NCBI GenBank assembly: GCA_963827725.1 | Contig: CAWHBM010000001.1 | Location: 62,001 to 126,000, forward strand | Source: VAXT01 sp963827725 | GTDB taxonomy: Bacteria > Actinomycetota > Thermoleophilia > Gaiellales > Gaiellaceae | Direction of reading: 5' to 3' | DNA length: 64,000 nt | Shown here: piece after piece, positions 1-10,875 of the stretch | Position numbering within the stretch: the first letter of the stretch is position 1 | Layout: the number at the start of each line of letters is the position of its first letter | Translations under genes and position numbers: made by a program | The notes under the pieces: model-generated | Databases searched by the model: none | Seen by the model: only the letters and a program-made list of their open reading frames with translations | Told to the model about the DNA's origin: nothing

Positions 1-2
1 GC

Positions 3-1748
3 GGGATCCGGGACTTCGTCTCCTATGTGAACGACTCGAAGGACCCGGTCCACAAGCACATCGTCTACTTCGAGGGCACCACGAATGGCGACGCCGCGGC
101 CAGCGGCCAGGTCGAGGTCGCGATGCAATGGAACACCTCGTACGTCGAGTCGGTGTTCTCGTTCGCGAACAACATCAACACACACGAAGGCGGCTCGCAT
201 CTCTCGGGCTTCAAGGCGGCTCTGACGCGCACGCTCAACGACTATGCGCGCAAGAACGGCTTTCTCAAGGAGAAAGACGACAACCTCGAGGGCGAGGACG
301 TTCGTGAGGGTCTCGCCGCGGTGCTCTCGGTCAAGCTGCAGGACCCGCAGTTCGAGGGCCAGACGAAGACGAAGCTGGGCAACGCCTGGGTGCGCGGGCT
401 CGTCGAGCAGACCGTGAACGTGAAGCTCGCTGAGTTCCTCGAGGAAAACGCCGGCGAGGCCAAGCAGATCATGCAGAAGGCGCTCGCCGCGCGAAACGCG
501 CGGCAGGCCGCCCGCAAGGCGCGCGAGCTGACGCGCCGCAAGAGCGCGCTCGACAGCATGGCGCTGCCCGGCAAGCTGGCCGACTGCTCGATCAGCGATC
601 CCGAGTCGGCCGAGCTCTACCTCGTCGAGGGCAACTCGGCGGGAGGCTCTGCGATCGACGCTCGCGACCGGACGTTCCAGGCGATCCTGCCGCTGCGCGG
701 CAAGGTGATCAACTCCGAGAAGAACCGGATCAACAAGGTGCTCTCGAACCTCGAGATCCAGTCGATGATCACCGCGATCGGCACGGGCATCGGCGACGAA
801 TTCGACCTCGAGAAGCTCCGTTACCACCGCGTGATCGTCATGACCGACGCCGATGTCGACGGCTCTCACATCCGCACGCTGATCCTCACGTTCCTCTACC
901 GGCAGATGCAGGAGCTCGTCGAAGGCGGCTTCATCTACATCGCCGTCCCACCGCTCTACCGCGTGAAGATCGGAAACCGGGAGCAGTACGTCGAGAAGGA
1001 GTCTCAGTTCGAGGAGATCCTCGTGCGGGAGCGAGTGAAGGACATCTCTGTCGCCGCGCGTGAAGGAGAGCCTCAGACTCTGACCGAGGCGCGGTACAAG
1101 CGCTTCACGAAGGCGCTGAACGAATTCGAGGGCTGGACACAGCGCCTGCGTGCCGATTTCGGCCCCGCGGCGGCGAGCTTCGTGATCGGTCACCGGCTCG
1201 TCGAAGTCGACATCGACGATGCGGCCGGCAAGGATCTTGCGAAGACGCTCGTCTCCGTCGGCGAGGAGGGCCACGAGCTCTCGATTCTCGAGCAGACGGA
1301 CGAGTCGACGACGATCAAGATCGTCGAGGTCGAGACGAGCGCTGCGAGCCACGTGACGATTCCGACCGGGCTCTTCGCCTCGCCGGTCTACGCGAACCTG
1401 AGGCGCTCCTACGCGCGGCTCGTCGAGTTCCTGGGCATGCCACCCTTCCAGCTCACCCTTGGCAAGAAGGAGCGCACCGCCGAGACGTTCGAGGAACTTC
1501 GACACGAGGCGCTCGAGCTTGCGAAGGAGGGGATCAACGTCGGCCGCTTCAAGGGTCTCGGCGAGATGAACCCCGAGGAGCTCTGGATGACGACGATGGA
1601 TCCCGCGAAGCGGATGCTGATCAAGGTCGAGGTAGAAGACGCAGCGGCGGCCGATCGGATGTTCTCGATGCTGATGGGCGATCAGGTCGAGCCGCGCCGT
1701 GAGTTCATCGAGTCGAACGCAAAGGATGTCCGGTTCCTAGACGTCTGA
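3..1748 (+). CDS. gyrB: DNA gyrase subunit B (5' end outside window)
   Basis: ATPase/TOPRIM subunit of gyrase, which with GyrA introduces negative supercoils. The gene enters from the left edge; 581 codons to the stop are present, beginning at the conserved G-I-R-D-F-V stretch. TOPRIM residues are visible: the Glu of V-E-G-N-S-A-G-G (codons 624-647) and the acidic D-A-D-V-D run (846-860). The Asn at 633-635 stands where most gyrases have Asp. Roughly 160 residues more than in mycobacterial GyrB separate P-P-L-Y-R-V-K from F-K-G-L-G-E-M, so this is the long, E. coli-like form, although the C-terminus N-A-K-D-V-R-F-L-D-V is typical of Actinobacteria. gyrA follows 18 nt downstream and is surely cotranscribed. 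Confidence 0.97.
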   Translation, partial: GIRDFVSYVNDSKDPVHKHIVYFEGTTNGDAAASGQVEVAMQWNTSYVESVFSFANNINTHEGGSHLSGFKAALTRTLNDYARKNGFLKEKDDNLEGEDVREGLAAVLSVKLQDPQFEGQTKTKLGNAWVRGLVEQTVNVKLAEFLEENAGEAKQIMQKALAARNARQAARKARELTRRKSALDSMALPGKLADCSISDPESAELYLVEGNSAGGSAIDARDRTFQAILPLRGKVINSEKNRINKVLSNLEIQSMITAIGTGIGDEFDLEKLRYHRVIVMTDADVDGSHIRTLILTFLYRQMQELVEGGFIYIAVPPLYRVKIGNREQYVEKESQFEEILVRERVKDISVAAREGEPQTLTEARYKRFTKALNEFEGWTQRLRADFGPAAASFVIGHRLVEVDIDDAAGKDLAKTLVSVGEEGHELSILEQTDESTTIKIVEVETSAASHVTIPTGLFASPVYANLRRSYARLVEFLGMPPFQLTLGKKERTAETFEELRHEALELAKEGINVGRFKGLGEMNPEELWMTTMDPAKRMLIKVEVEDAAAADRMFSMLMGDQVEPRREFIESNAKDVRFLDV

Positions 1749-1766
1749 TCGGTGAGGGAGGCCTGA

Positions 1767-4289
<2,523 letters not shown>

Positions 4290-4322
4290 CCCGCAATTTC
4301 AAGCGGTTTCGGGATGAAACCC

Positions 4323-4351
4323 TTCACAAAATCGGCCAAGAGCGATATATC
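4323..4351 (+). promoter_or_regulatory. Predicted sigma-70-type promoter of the MerR-like gene
   Basis: TTCACA (4323-4328) and TATATC (4346-4351) are separated by exactly 17 nt, giving a predicted transcript start near 4358 and a leader of about 30 nt with a purine-rich ribosome site (GGGAGAG) just before the start codon. It lies in a 97-bp, locally AT-richer gap after gyrA. Confidence 0.55.
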
Positions 4352-4389
4352 TTGACCGCGAGGGGTTCCGTTTTCTCCGGGAGAGAGTG

Positions 4390-4710
4390 ATGGCCGCAAG
4401 CAGACAAGTCGATCTTCTAGAGCCAATCGATCTCGCGGAGCATCTGGACAAGGTCCAGCTGTATCTGGGCCAGGTGTGCCAGATCGCGGGCATCTCCAAG
4501 ATGCAGCTCGACTACTGGACCAACAAGGCACAGATTCCTACGCAGGGTCGCAAGCAACGGATTTACGACATGGACGCGCTCGAGACCGTGATGCTGATCA
4601 AGCAGGCCAAGGACAAGGGACTGAACCTCGGCGCTGCGATCGAGGCCGCCCAGCGCTTCCGCGAGCTGAACGGCTCGACGGACGGCGACGGTTCGAAGGA
4701 ACCCTCCTAG
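4390..4710 (+). CDS. Small MerR-type helix-turn-helix regulator
   Basis: A 106-residue protein consisting almost only of a winged helix-turn-helix of MerR type: residues near 30-45 (V-C-Q-I-A-G-I-S-K-M-Q-L-D-Y-W) form the recognition helix and R-I-Y-D-M-D-A-L-E follows as the wing/second helix. No effector-binding domain or metal-binding cysteines follow, so it is a short MerR_1-like protein as seen in many Actinobacteria. The start could be GTG 4387 or ATG 4390; ATG fits the spacing to the GGGAGAG ribosome site better. It is transcribed toward galT and shares the four bases CTAG (4707-4710) with the galT stop. The target is unknown. Confidence 0.8.
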   Translation: MAASRQVDLLEPIDLAEHLDKVQLYLGQVCQIAGISKMQLDYWTNKAQIPTQGRKQRIYDMDALETVMLIKQAKDKGLNLGAAIEAAQRFRELNGSTDGDGSKEPS

Positions 4711-5594
4711 CCCCGCAAGCGAGTGGCCGCCTCTTCGGGCGGCAGCCAGTTCACATGGAGCCCGGCTCCGAGTTCCAGCCCGGCAAAGACGGTCAGCCTG
4801 GGCACGACCTCGAGGTGCCAGTGCGCACCGGTGTGCAACCAAGCGTTCAGCGGCACCGGTCCCTCCTGCTCGCGGAGCGCGAGGACAGCGCGCCGGAGGA
4901 GAGTGAGCATCGCGGCGAGGTCGTCCTCCGCGGGATCGGCCCCATGTGCGCGTGGGGCGATCAAGAGCTCGTATGGGACACGGCCGGCGGTCGCGGCGCG
5001 CAGCGATAGACCTCCGTCGAGCGCGATCTCCAGCGACTCGTCCCCAAGCAGCCCGCAGAGCGCGCAGTTGCCCTTCTGCAGCCGCGGGAGCTCTGCGGCC
5101 ACCTCCGGGGGCGCCTCCCGGAGCCAGACGAGCTGGGAGTGGCTGTGCGGAAGGCTGGCGCCGGCCTCCCGACCTTCGTTGATCAGCAGGTACGGGTGCG
5201 AAAACCCGGCGTCGCGCGCTGCATCGAGCCGGCTGTGCCAGGCCGCCGCGATCGGAGCCAGCTCGTCGTCGGTGAGCTCGGCGACCGAGCGGACGTGCCT
5301 CGGCGTGTGGACGATCACCTCCTGGCGCTCGAACGCCGGGTAGAGGTTCGGGACTACTCGGACCTGCCAGCCGGGGGTGTCCGGCTCACGCCCCGAAGGC
5401 GCGACCGCGAAGCTCTCGGGAGGCGTCCGGTCCTCCCGGCCTTCGTCGAACGGGCACTGCTCGAGCTCCTCGGGCGAAGGTGCCTCGAAGACGCCGCGCT
5501 TTGCGCCTGGTCGCCGCGCGCGGGCCGGAGCGATGACGACGGTCCGGCCGGAGATCGGGTCGGTGCGGACTTCGGGCGTGATCTCGGGCGTCAG
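4707..5594 (-). CDS. galT: Galactose-1-phosphate uridylyltransferase (probable CTG start)
   Basis: Leloir-pathway enzyme exchanging UMP between UDP-glucose and galactose-1-phosphate. The HIT-type active site H-S-H-S-Q is present, together with the second H-W-H-L-E-V motif near the C-terminus and a C-A-L-C pair; the first metal site reads C-P-F-D instead of C-P-F-C. Homology extends upstream of the first ATG/GTG/TTG: V-R-T-D-P-I-S-G-R is the usual N-terminus of the family. In that frame the only near-cognate start is CTG at 5594-5592, which overlaps the slipin stop codon as CTGA, exactly like an ATGA coupling. That gives 295 residues, slightly short for the family. Last gene of the nfeD-slipin-galT run. 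Confidence 0.82.
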   Translation of the reverse strand: MTPEITPEVRTDPISGRTVVIAPARARRPGAKRGVFEAPSPEELEQCPFDEGREDRTPPESFAVAPSGREPDTPGWQVRVVPNLYPAFERQEVIVHTPRHVRSVAELTDDELAPIAAAWHSRLDAARDAGFSHPYLLINEGREAGASLPHSHSQLVWLREAPPEVAAELPRLQKGNCALCGLLGDESLEIALDGGLSLRAATAGRVPYELLIAPRAHGADPAEDDLAAMLTLLRRAVLALREQEGPVPLNAWLHTGAHWHLEVVPRLTVFAGLELGAGLHVNWLPPEEAATRLRG

Positions 5595-6364
5595 CTCTGC
5601 TGCTTGTAGCCCGACGAGCCCTCGATCAGAGGCCGGAAGAGCTCGATCGGCAGCGGCAGGATGATCGTCGACGATCGCTCCGAGCTGATCTCGAGCATCG
5701 TCTGCAGGAATCGGAGCTGGAGCGACATCGGGTTCTCGGACAGCACCTGCGCCGCGTCCTTCAGGCGCTCGGAGGCCTGGAACTCGCCCTCGGCCGCGAT
5801 CACCTTTGCGCGCCGCTCGCGCTCGGCCTCGGCCTGGCGGGCCATCGCGCGCTGCATGCCGCCCGGAATCTCGACGTCCTTGACCTCGACGATCGACACC
5901 TTGATGCCCCAGGGCGAAGTCGCCTCGTCGATGATCTGCTGGAGGATCGTGTTGATCTTGTCGCGCTCGGAAAGCAGCTCGTCGAGTGAGTGCTGGCCGA
6001 GAACGCTTCGCAGCGTCGTCTGCGCGATCTGCGATGTCGCAACCATGAAGTTCTCGATCTGCACGATCGCCTTCTCGGGGTCGATGATCCGGAAATAGGC
6101 GACGGCGTTCACGCGGACCGGCACGTTGTCCTTCGTGATCACTTCCTGCGGCGGGACATTGAGCGTCACCGTGCGCAGGTCGACGCGAACCATCTTGTCG
6201 ATGATCGGAATCAGCAGGAACAGGCCCGGGCCCTTCGGCGGCGACTTCAGCCGGCCCAGCCGGAAGATCACTCCGCGCTCGTACTCCCGGGCGACACGGA
6301 CCGCCGACGAGAGGAAGATGAGCAGTAGGACTGCGACTACTCCGACAGCAATCAGCCCGGCCAC
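5591..6364 (-). CDS. Slipin (stomatin-like SPFH membrane protein)
   Basis: 257-residue prohibitin/stomatin-family protein. One N-terminal membrane segment (about residues 3-22) is followed by the SPFH core with E-R-G-V-I-F-R-L-G-R and P-G-L-F-L-L-I-P, and a charged coiled-coil-like stretch rich in A-E-A-E-R-E-R-R. Slipins scaffold membrane domains and are classically encoded next to NfeD, whose protease domain can cleave the slipin C-terminus. Here nfeD lies 10 nt upstream on the same strand, matching that pairing. GTG start at 6364. The stop codon overlaps the proposed galT start. Confidence 0.93.
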   Translation of the reverse strand: MAGLIAVGVVAVLLLIFLSSAVRVAREYERGVIFRLGRLKSPPKGPGLFLLIPIIDKMVRVDLRTVTLNVPPQEVITKDNVPVRVNAVAYFRIIDPEKAIVQIENFMVATSQIAQTTLRSVLGQHSLDELLSERDKINTILQQIIDEATSPWGIKVSIVEVKDVEIPGGMQRAMARQAEAERERRAKVIAAEGEFQASERLKDAAQVLSENPMSLQLRFLQTMLEISSERSSTIILPLPIELFRPLIEGSSGYKQQS

Positions 6365-6374
6365 GACTCAGATC

Positions 6375-7691
6375 CTATGCCACTGCAGCCGGGTCTTCAG
6401 CGCGCTCGACGTCGAGCACGAGGCCATCGTCGATCTGCTCGACCCGCACCGGGGTTCCGGGTGGCAGCGGATCGCCGTCCGTCCGGGCCTGCCAGAGCTC
6501 TCCATGGACGAAGACGATTCCCTGGGGGTCGAGCGTCTCGCGGACGACGCCGACCTGGCCGAGAAGCTCGCTCGTTCCGGTGACGACCGGTGCTCTTCGC
6601 ACCTGGACGATCTTGAAGGCGACGACCGCCATGGCCGCCGTCATCGTGGCTGCGATCGCGAGCACCGCGGGTAGCGAGACCTGGTAGAGGTCGCCTGCCG
6701 GGTCGAACAGGAGCAGCGCGCCGAGAACAAAGCAGACTGCTCCCGCGACCGTGAGCGCACCATGGCTCGGAACGAACGCTTCCGCCCCGAAGAAAGCGAA
6801 AGCCAGCACCATCAACAGCAGTCCGGCAACGCTGATCGGCAGCACCTGGAGCCCGAAAAGCCCGAGGATGAGGAAGACCGCGCCGACCGTCCCGGGGAAG
6901 ATCAGCCCGGGGTTCCACAGCTCGACGATCAGCCCGAGCGTCCCGATCGACATGAAGAGGACGATCAGGTTGGGATCGATCAGCGTGTCCAGGATCTTCT
7001 TCCAGAGGGACATGTCGACCGTGTCGATCGCGGCGCCGGCGAGGTGCAGCTCGTGACCCTTTGGCTTGGTCGTGTAGCCCTCGAGCTGCTCGAGCAGCGC
7101 CGGCAGGCTGGGCGCGATGGCGTCGATCACGTTCATCTCCAGCGCCTCGCGCGCGGTCAGGTTCGCGCCTTGACGGACGGCCTGCTCGGCCCAGTCGCCG
7201 TTTCGCCCATGCTCCTCGGCGAGGCCACGGAGAGACTTCGCCGCATCGTTGACCACCTTTCGCCTGAGATCGGACGGGATGTCTTCGCCGCCGGACGAGA
7301 TCGGCGTCGACGAGCCGAGGTTGGTCTGCGGCGCCATCGCCAGGACGTCGGCCGCCTGGCCGATCCAGACCCCGGCGGAGGCGGCCCGGGCCCCTTCGGG
7401 CGAGACGTAGACGATCACCGGTATGCCAGAAGCGAGCTCCTTCTTGTAGATGTCGCGCATCGCCTCTGAGAGCCCGCCGGGAGTGTCGAGCAGGATCGCG
7501 ACTGCGTCGTAGCCCTCGTCGTTTGCCCGCTGGATCTCGCTCGTTACATAGTCAGCCGTTACGGGGTTGACGTCGTTCTCGAACGTCACCGCCAAGACGC
7601 GCGGGGGCGACGTTGCGGCTGAGGCAGTGGTGCAGAGGAGGAGGATCGCGGTGAGCGAGAGAAGAAATACCCGCAGAAGCGGCCCTTTCAC
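6375..7691 (-). CDS. nfeD: NfeD-family membrane serine protease (ClpP-like domain)
   Basis: 438-residue long-form NfeD. A signal peptide/first membrane segment (residues 1-25, ending A-S-A-A) is followed by a ClpP/crotonase-like serine protease domain: L-D-T-P-G-G-L, the nucleophile in A-A-S-A-G-V-W, and the candidate lysine in R-R-K-V-V-N-D of a Ser-Lys dyad. About four membrane segments follow (roughly residues 235-355), then a C-terminal OB-fold with G-X-A-R/V-E-Q-type strands. It works with the downstream slipin in membrane quality control. GTG 7691 is preceded by a -10-like TAGAAT eight bases away and has no ribosome site. Confidence 0.93.
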   Translation of the reverse strand: MKGPLLRVFLLSLTAILLLCTTASAATSPPRVLAVTFENDVNPVTADYVTSEIQRANDEGYDAVAILLDTPGGLSEAMRDIYKKELASGIPVIVYVSPEGARAASAGVWIGQAADVLAMAPQTNLGSSTPISSGGEDIPSDLRRKVVNDAAKSLRGLAEEHGRNGDWAEQAVRQGANLTAREALEMNVIDAIAPSLPALLEQLEGYTTKPKGHELHLAGAAIDTVDMSLWKKILDTLIDPNLIVLFMSIGTLGLIVELWNPGLIFPGTVGAVFLILGLFGLQVLPISVAGLLLMVLAFAFFGAEAFVPSHGALTVAGAVCFVLGALLLFDPAGDLYQVSLPAVLAIAATMTAAMAVVAFKIVQVRRAPVVTGTSELLGQVGVVRETLDPQGIVFVHGELWQARTDGDPLPPGTPVRVEQIDDGLVLDVERAEDPAAVA

Positions 7692-7699
7692 TTGTAAGG

Positions 7700-7705
7700 A
7701 TTCTA
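7700..7705 (-). promoter_or_regulatory. Predicted -10 element of nfeD (leaderless)
   Basis: TAGAAT on the minus strand, one mismatch from TATAAT, ends 8 nt before the GTG start, which places transcription start at or next to the start codon. No good -35 is visible. Confidence 0.5.
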
Positions 7706-7768
7706 TCTGGGACCGGGCCTTCGCCTTGAGGGTCGCCCCGGTCTCTGCTTCCGTAGGAAGGGCCGCCC

Positions 7769-9835
7769 ATGAGGTTCATCCGCTTCGCCGTGCTTTTTCT
7801 CTTCCTCGCTCCCGGCAGCGCTTTTGCCGCGGAGACGACGATGGTCACACGCGATCTCCCGCGCGGAGTGAACAAGGCCCCCGCCCGGTTCGATCTCGTC
7901 GGCCTGCATTGGAAGGGGAGCGGGTCCGTCTCGTTCCGCACTCGGCGCGTGTCCGGCCGGTGGAGCACGTGGCGCGATGCGGCTCCCGAAGACGATGGCC
8001 CTGACAAGGGCAACCACGAGCTTCGGGCCCGGGGCTGGCAGCTCGGGAGCCCTTACTGGACGGGGCCGTCGAACCGAATCGAGGTGAGGACCTCCGGGCG
8101 CGTCACCCGCGTGCGCGCCCACTACGTGCGGAGCCCGGTCAAGGCTCGCCCTGCGCGTGCGCTCTCGATCGCCGGCTCGCCGCTCATCTTCTCGCGGACG
8201 AGCTGGGGCGCGAACGAGCGGATCCGGCGCGGCCGGCCCACCTATGCAGACTCGCTCCGCTACGCGATCGTCCATCACACCGTCGGCTCGAACTCGTACA
8301 CCAAGGCCCAGTCGGCGTCGATCGTCCGCGCCATCCAGCGCTACCACGTGCTCGCGAACGGCTGGGACGACGTTGGCTACAACTTTCTCGTCGACAAGTA
8401 CGGCCAGGTCTTCCAGGGCCGCTACGGCGGGGTCGAGCGGAACGTCGTCGGCGCCCACGCCCAGGGCTTCAACACGGGCTCGACCGGCATCGCACTGATC
8501 GGGACCTACGAGGGCAATCCGCCTTCGCCCGCGGCCCGTACCGCGCTGACTCGTCTGCTCGCGTGGCGCCTCGACGTCGCTCACGTCGATCCGCTCTCGA
8601 CGTTCAGCTGGCGCTCGAGCGGAAACCCGCGCTTCCCGGCAGGCCGGAACGTCACGCTGCGGACGATCTCCGGTCACCGTGACACGGGCTACACCGCGTG
8701 CCCGGGAGGCCGCCTCTATGGAGAGCTGCCGGCCCTGACTCGGAGCGTCTCCCAAATCGGGCTACCGAAGATCTACTTTCCGGTGGTGACCGGCGCGCCG
8801 GGTCAGTTCGTAGATTTCACGGCGACTCTCACCGACGCGGTTCCCTGGTCGGTGATCGTGTCGGAGCCCGATGGCAACATCGTTGGGACCGGACAGGGAA
8901 TGGGTCCGGACGTGGCCTGGACATGGGACGCCAGGACGGTCCCGGAGGGGCGTTATCTCTACGCCATCGATGCCGGGCCGACGGTTCGGCCGGTGACCGG
9001 CGCCGTCGCCGGCACCTCCACGCAGGCCTCGGTGACCGCGTTGGCGCGTCCCGCGTTGATCAGTCCCAACGGCGACCGACGCGGCGACGCGACAGCCATC
9101 CGCTATCGCCTACGCGAGCCGAGCCTCGTCACGGCCAGTGTCGTCGACTCGGCAGGCACGCCTGTGACGACGCTCTTCGTGGAGCAGAAGGACACGGGGT
9201 CGTACGAGTTCCGTTGGGATGCGCTCGGGCTGGCAGACGGCCGTTACGGGATCGTGCTGACGGCGCGGAACGCACTCGGCATCGAGGCGACAGCAACCGT
9301 TGCCGTCGTCGTCGACCGCACGTTGGCGGCCTTGCGCGTCGTACCGCAGGTCTTCTCGCCGAACGGCGACGGCCGTCTCGAGACGACTCGCTTCAACTTC
9401 CAGCTCAACGGGCCCGCGCGCCTCGCCTTGGTCATTCGCCAGGGCAAGAAAACGCTCGGCCAGGTCTTCACCGGCCAGCTTGCAGCCGGTCCGCAGTCGA
9501 TCGAGTGGAACGGCCGTTTTCGGCGCGCCGTCGGTGAGCGAGAGTACCGGGCGGACCTTCACGCGACCTCGCCCGTGGCCACGACCCGGCAGACGGTGAT
9601 GTTCGCGGTCGACCGGACCGGGCCGAGGCTACGGCTCGTCTCCTCGTCGACGCTGACCTTCTCGGTCAATGAGCCGGCGGACGTGACGGTCGTGTTCGAC
9701 GGGAGCCGGACGGTCACGCGCCGTCGCCTCACGCCGGGCCGGATCACGATCTCTTCCGGCGGTGCGTTCTCGACGTTCCGCGCTGTCGCCCGGGACTTCG
9801 TCGGAAACGACGGCCGAGCAATCACCTACCCCTGA
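7769..9835 (+). CDS. Secreted N-acetylmuramoyl-L-alanine amidase (PGRP) with FlgD-type Ig repeats
   Basis: 688 residues with a signal peptide (1-21, A-F-A-A). A peptidoglycan-recognition/amidase_2 domain spans about residues 140-320: S-W-G-A-N-E, the first zinc His in I-V-H-H-T, the second His in S-G-H-R-D, and the Cys of T-A-C-P-G. Such enzymes cut the amide between muramic acid and the stem peptide. The C-terminal half carries at least two FlgD/Ig-like repeats, each opening with S-P-N-G-D (about residues 430 and 529), which are calcium-binding-like turns common in secreted proteins. The ribosome site AGGAAGGG precedes ATG 7769. The 3' end overlaps birA by 14 nt in convergent orientation. 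Confidence 0.92.
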   Translation: MRFIRFAVLFLFLAPGSAFAAETTMVTRDLPRGVNKAPARFDLVGLHWKGSGSVSFRTRRVSGRWSTWRDAAPEDDGPDKGNHELRARGWQLGSPYWTGPSNRIEVRTSGRVTRVRAHYVRSPVKARPARALSIAGSPLIFSRTSWGANERIRRGRPTYADSLRYAIVHHTVGSNSYTKAQSASIVRAIQRYHVLANGWDDVGYNFLVDKYGQVFQGRYGGVERNVVGAHAQGFNTGSTGIALIGTYEGNPPSPAARTALTRLLAWRLDVAHVDPLSTFSWRSSGNPRFPAGRNVTLRTISGHRDTGYTACPGGRLYGELPALTRSVSQIGLPKIYFPVVTGAPGQFVDFTATLTDAVPWSVIVSEPDGNIVGTGQGMGPDVAWTWDARTVPEGRYLYAIDAGPTVRPVTGAVAGTSTQASVTALARPALISPNGDRRGDATAIRYRLREPSLVTASVVDSAGTPVTTLFVEQKDTGSYEFRWDALGLADGRYGIVLTARNALGIEATATVAVVVDRTLAALRVVPQVFSPNGDGRLETTRFNFQLNGPARLALVIRQGKKTLGQVFTGQLAAGPQSIEWNGRFRRAVGEREYRADLHATSPVATTRQTVMFAVDRTGPRLRLVSSSTLTFSVNEPADVTVVFDGSRTVTRRRLTPGRITISSGGAFSTFRAVARDFVGNDGRAITYP

Positions 9836-10409
9836 TGTCGGCCACCCACTCGTCGTAACGGCGCTCCAGCCTGGCGAGCAGCTCCACGAGCAGCTCTGCA
9901 CGGTCTACGTCGCCGCCGGTCTCGACGAGCAGCGAGGTCGCCGGCGGCTCGAGCTCCCTGGGTAGCCCCTCCCGCGGGACGTTGACGTTGATCCCCAGAC
10001 CGAGCACGACGCGCCCGTCTCGCGCCTCGGCCAGGATGCCCGCGGTCTTGCGGCCGCCGACCAGGATGTCGTTCGGCAGCTTGATCTCCGGCTCGAGCTG
10101 CGTCACAGAAGCGATCGCCTCGGCGCACGCCTCGCCGGCGACGAGGGAGAGCTCCGGGAGGAGTCGAGTTTCGACCGGTGGCTCGAGAAGGATCGAGCAG
10201 AGAATGCTCACGCCGCGCGGCGAGTGCCACTGCCGGCCGAGTCGCCCCCGTCCCTCGGTCTGTTCCTCGGCGACGGCAACCGCGCCCTCGGAGTGCTCCT
10301 CCCCGAGCAGGCGCTGCGTCGAGGGACAGACCTCCACGTAGAGATACGGCCGCCCGAACCTGCCGCGCAGGCGCGGGACCACGAACTCCGTTGACAGCGA
10401 CGAGGTCAC
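9822..10409 (-). CDS. birA: Biotin--[acetyl-CoA-carboxylase] ligase, catalytic domain only
   Basis: 195-residue biotin-protein ligase. The biotinyl-AMP loop is G-R-G-R-L-G-R-Q-W, and the catalytic lysine sits in K-L-P-N-D-I-L, where most members have Trp in place of Leu. G-L-G-I-N-V-N is also conserved. There is neither an N-terminal DNA-binding domain (so no BirA-type repressor) nor a recognisable C-terminal SH3-like domain, so this is a minimal form. It is divergent from fabZ by about 20 bp, which fits its job: it charges the biotin carrier of acetyl-CoA carboxylase, whose AccD/AccA subunits are encoded in the facing operon. GTG start. Confidence 0.92.
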   Translation of the reverse strand: MTSSLSTEFVVPRLRGRFGRPYLYVEVCPSTQRLLGEEHSEGAVAVAEEQTEGRGRLGRQWHSPRGVSILCSILLEPPVETRLLPELSLVAGEACAEAIASVTQLEPEIKLPNDILVGGRKTAGILAEARDGRVVLGLGINVNVPREGLPRELEPPATSLLVETGGDVDRAELLVELLARLERRYDEWVADIRGR

Positions 10410-10422
10410 TCCGGACTACACT
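10391..10422 (+). promoter_or_regulatory. Possible promoter of the fab operon
   Basis: A perfect TTGACA (10391-10396) and TACACT (10417-10422) occur in the short birA-fabZ gap; the 20-nt spacing is long, so only one of the two may be real. TACACT ends nine bases before GTG 10432, resembling the leaderless pattern seen elsewhere in the window. Confidence 0.35.
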
Positions 10423-10431
10423 TTGCCGCTC

Positions 10432-10875
10432 GTGGAGACCAAGGCCCCGCTTGGGAAGGCAGAAATCGAGGCGATCCTGCCGCATCGCGACCCGTTTCTG
10501 CTGATCGACGAGGTCCTCGAGCTGGAGCCAGGGGTGCGTGTCGTCGCGCGCCGGCGGGTTCGCGCGGACGAGTGGTACTTCGCGGGGCACTTCCCCGGTC
10601 GCCCGATCATGCCGGGAGTGCTGATCGTCGAGGCGATGGCGCAGGCAGGCGCGGTTGCCGTGCTCTCGCAGGAGGAGAACCGCGGACGCCTCGCGCTGTT
10701 TGCCGGCATCGACGGTGTCCGCTTCAAGCGGATCGTCGAGCCCGGTGACGAGTTGCTGTTGACGTGCGACCTGGGCCGGGCCCGCGGTCCGATCGGCAAG
10801 GGGCAGGCGGAGGCGCGCGTCGGAGGCGAGCTGGCCGCCCGCGGAACGTTGACCTTCGCGGTGGAGCAGTCTTGA
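10432..10875 (+). CDS. fabZ: 3-hydroxyacyl-ACP dehydratase
   Basis: Hot-dog-fold dehydratase that removes water from 3-hydroxyacyl-ACP to give trans-2-enoyl-ACP. The catalytic His is in G-H-F-P-G-R-P and the catalytic Glu in V-L-I-V-E-A-M-A-Q; I-L-P-H-R-D-P-F opens the domain. 147 residues from GTG 10432; TTG 10423 in frame would add three. I prefer GTG because of its distance from TACACT. First gene of the fatty-acid operon; its TGA stop overlaps the fabH TTG start. Confidence 0.94.
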   Translation: METKAPLGKAEIEAILPHRDPFLLIDEVLELEPGVRVVARRRVRADEWYFAGHFPGRPIMPGVLIVEAMAQAGAVAVLSQEENRGRLALFAGIDGVRFKRIVEPGDELLLTCDLGRARGPIGKGQAEARVGGELAARGTLTFAVEQS

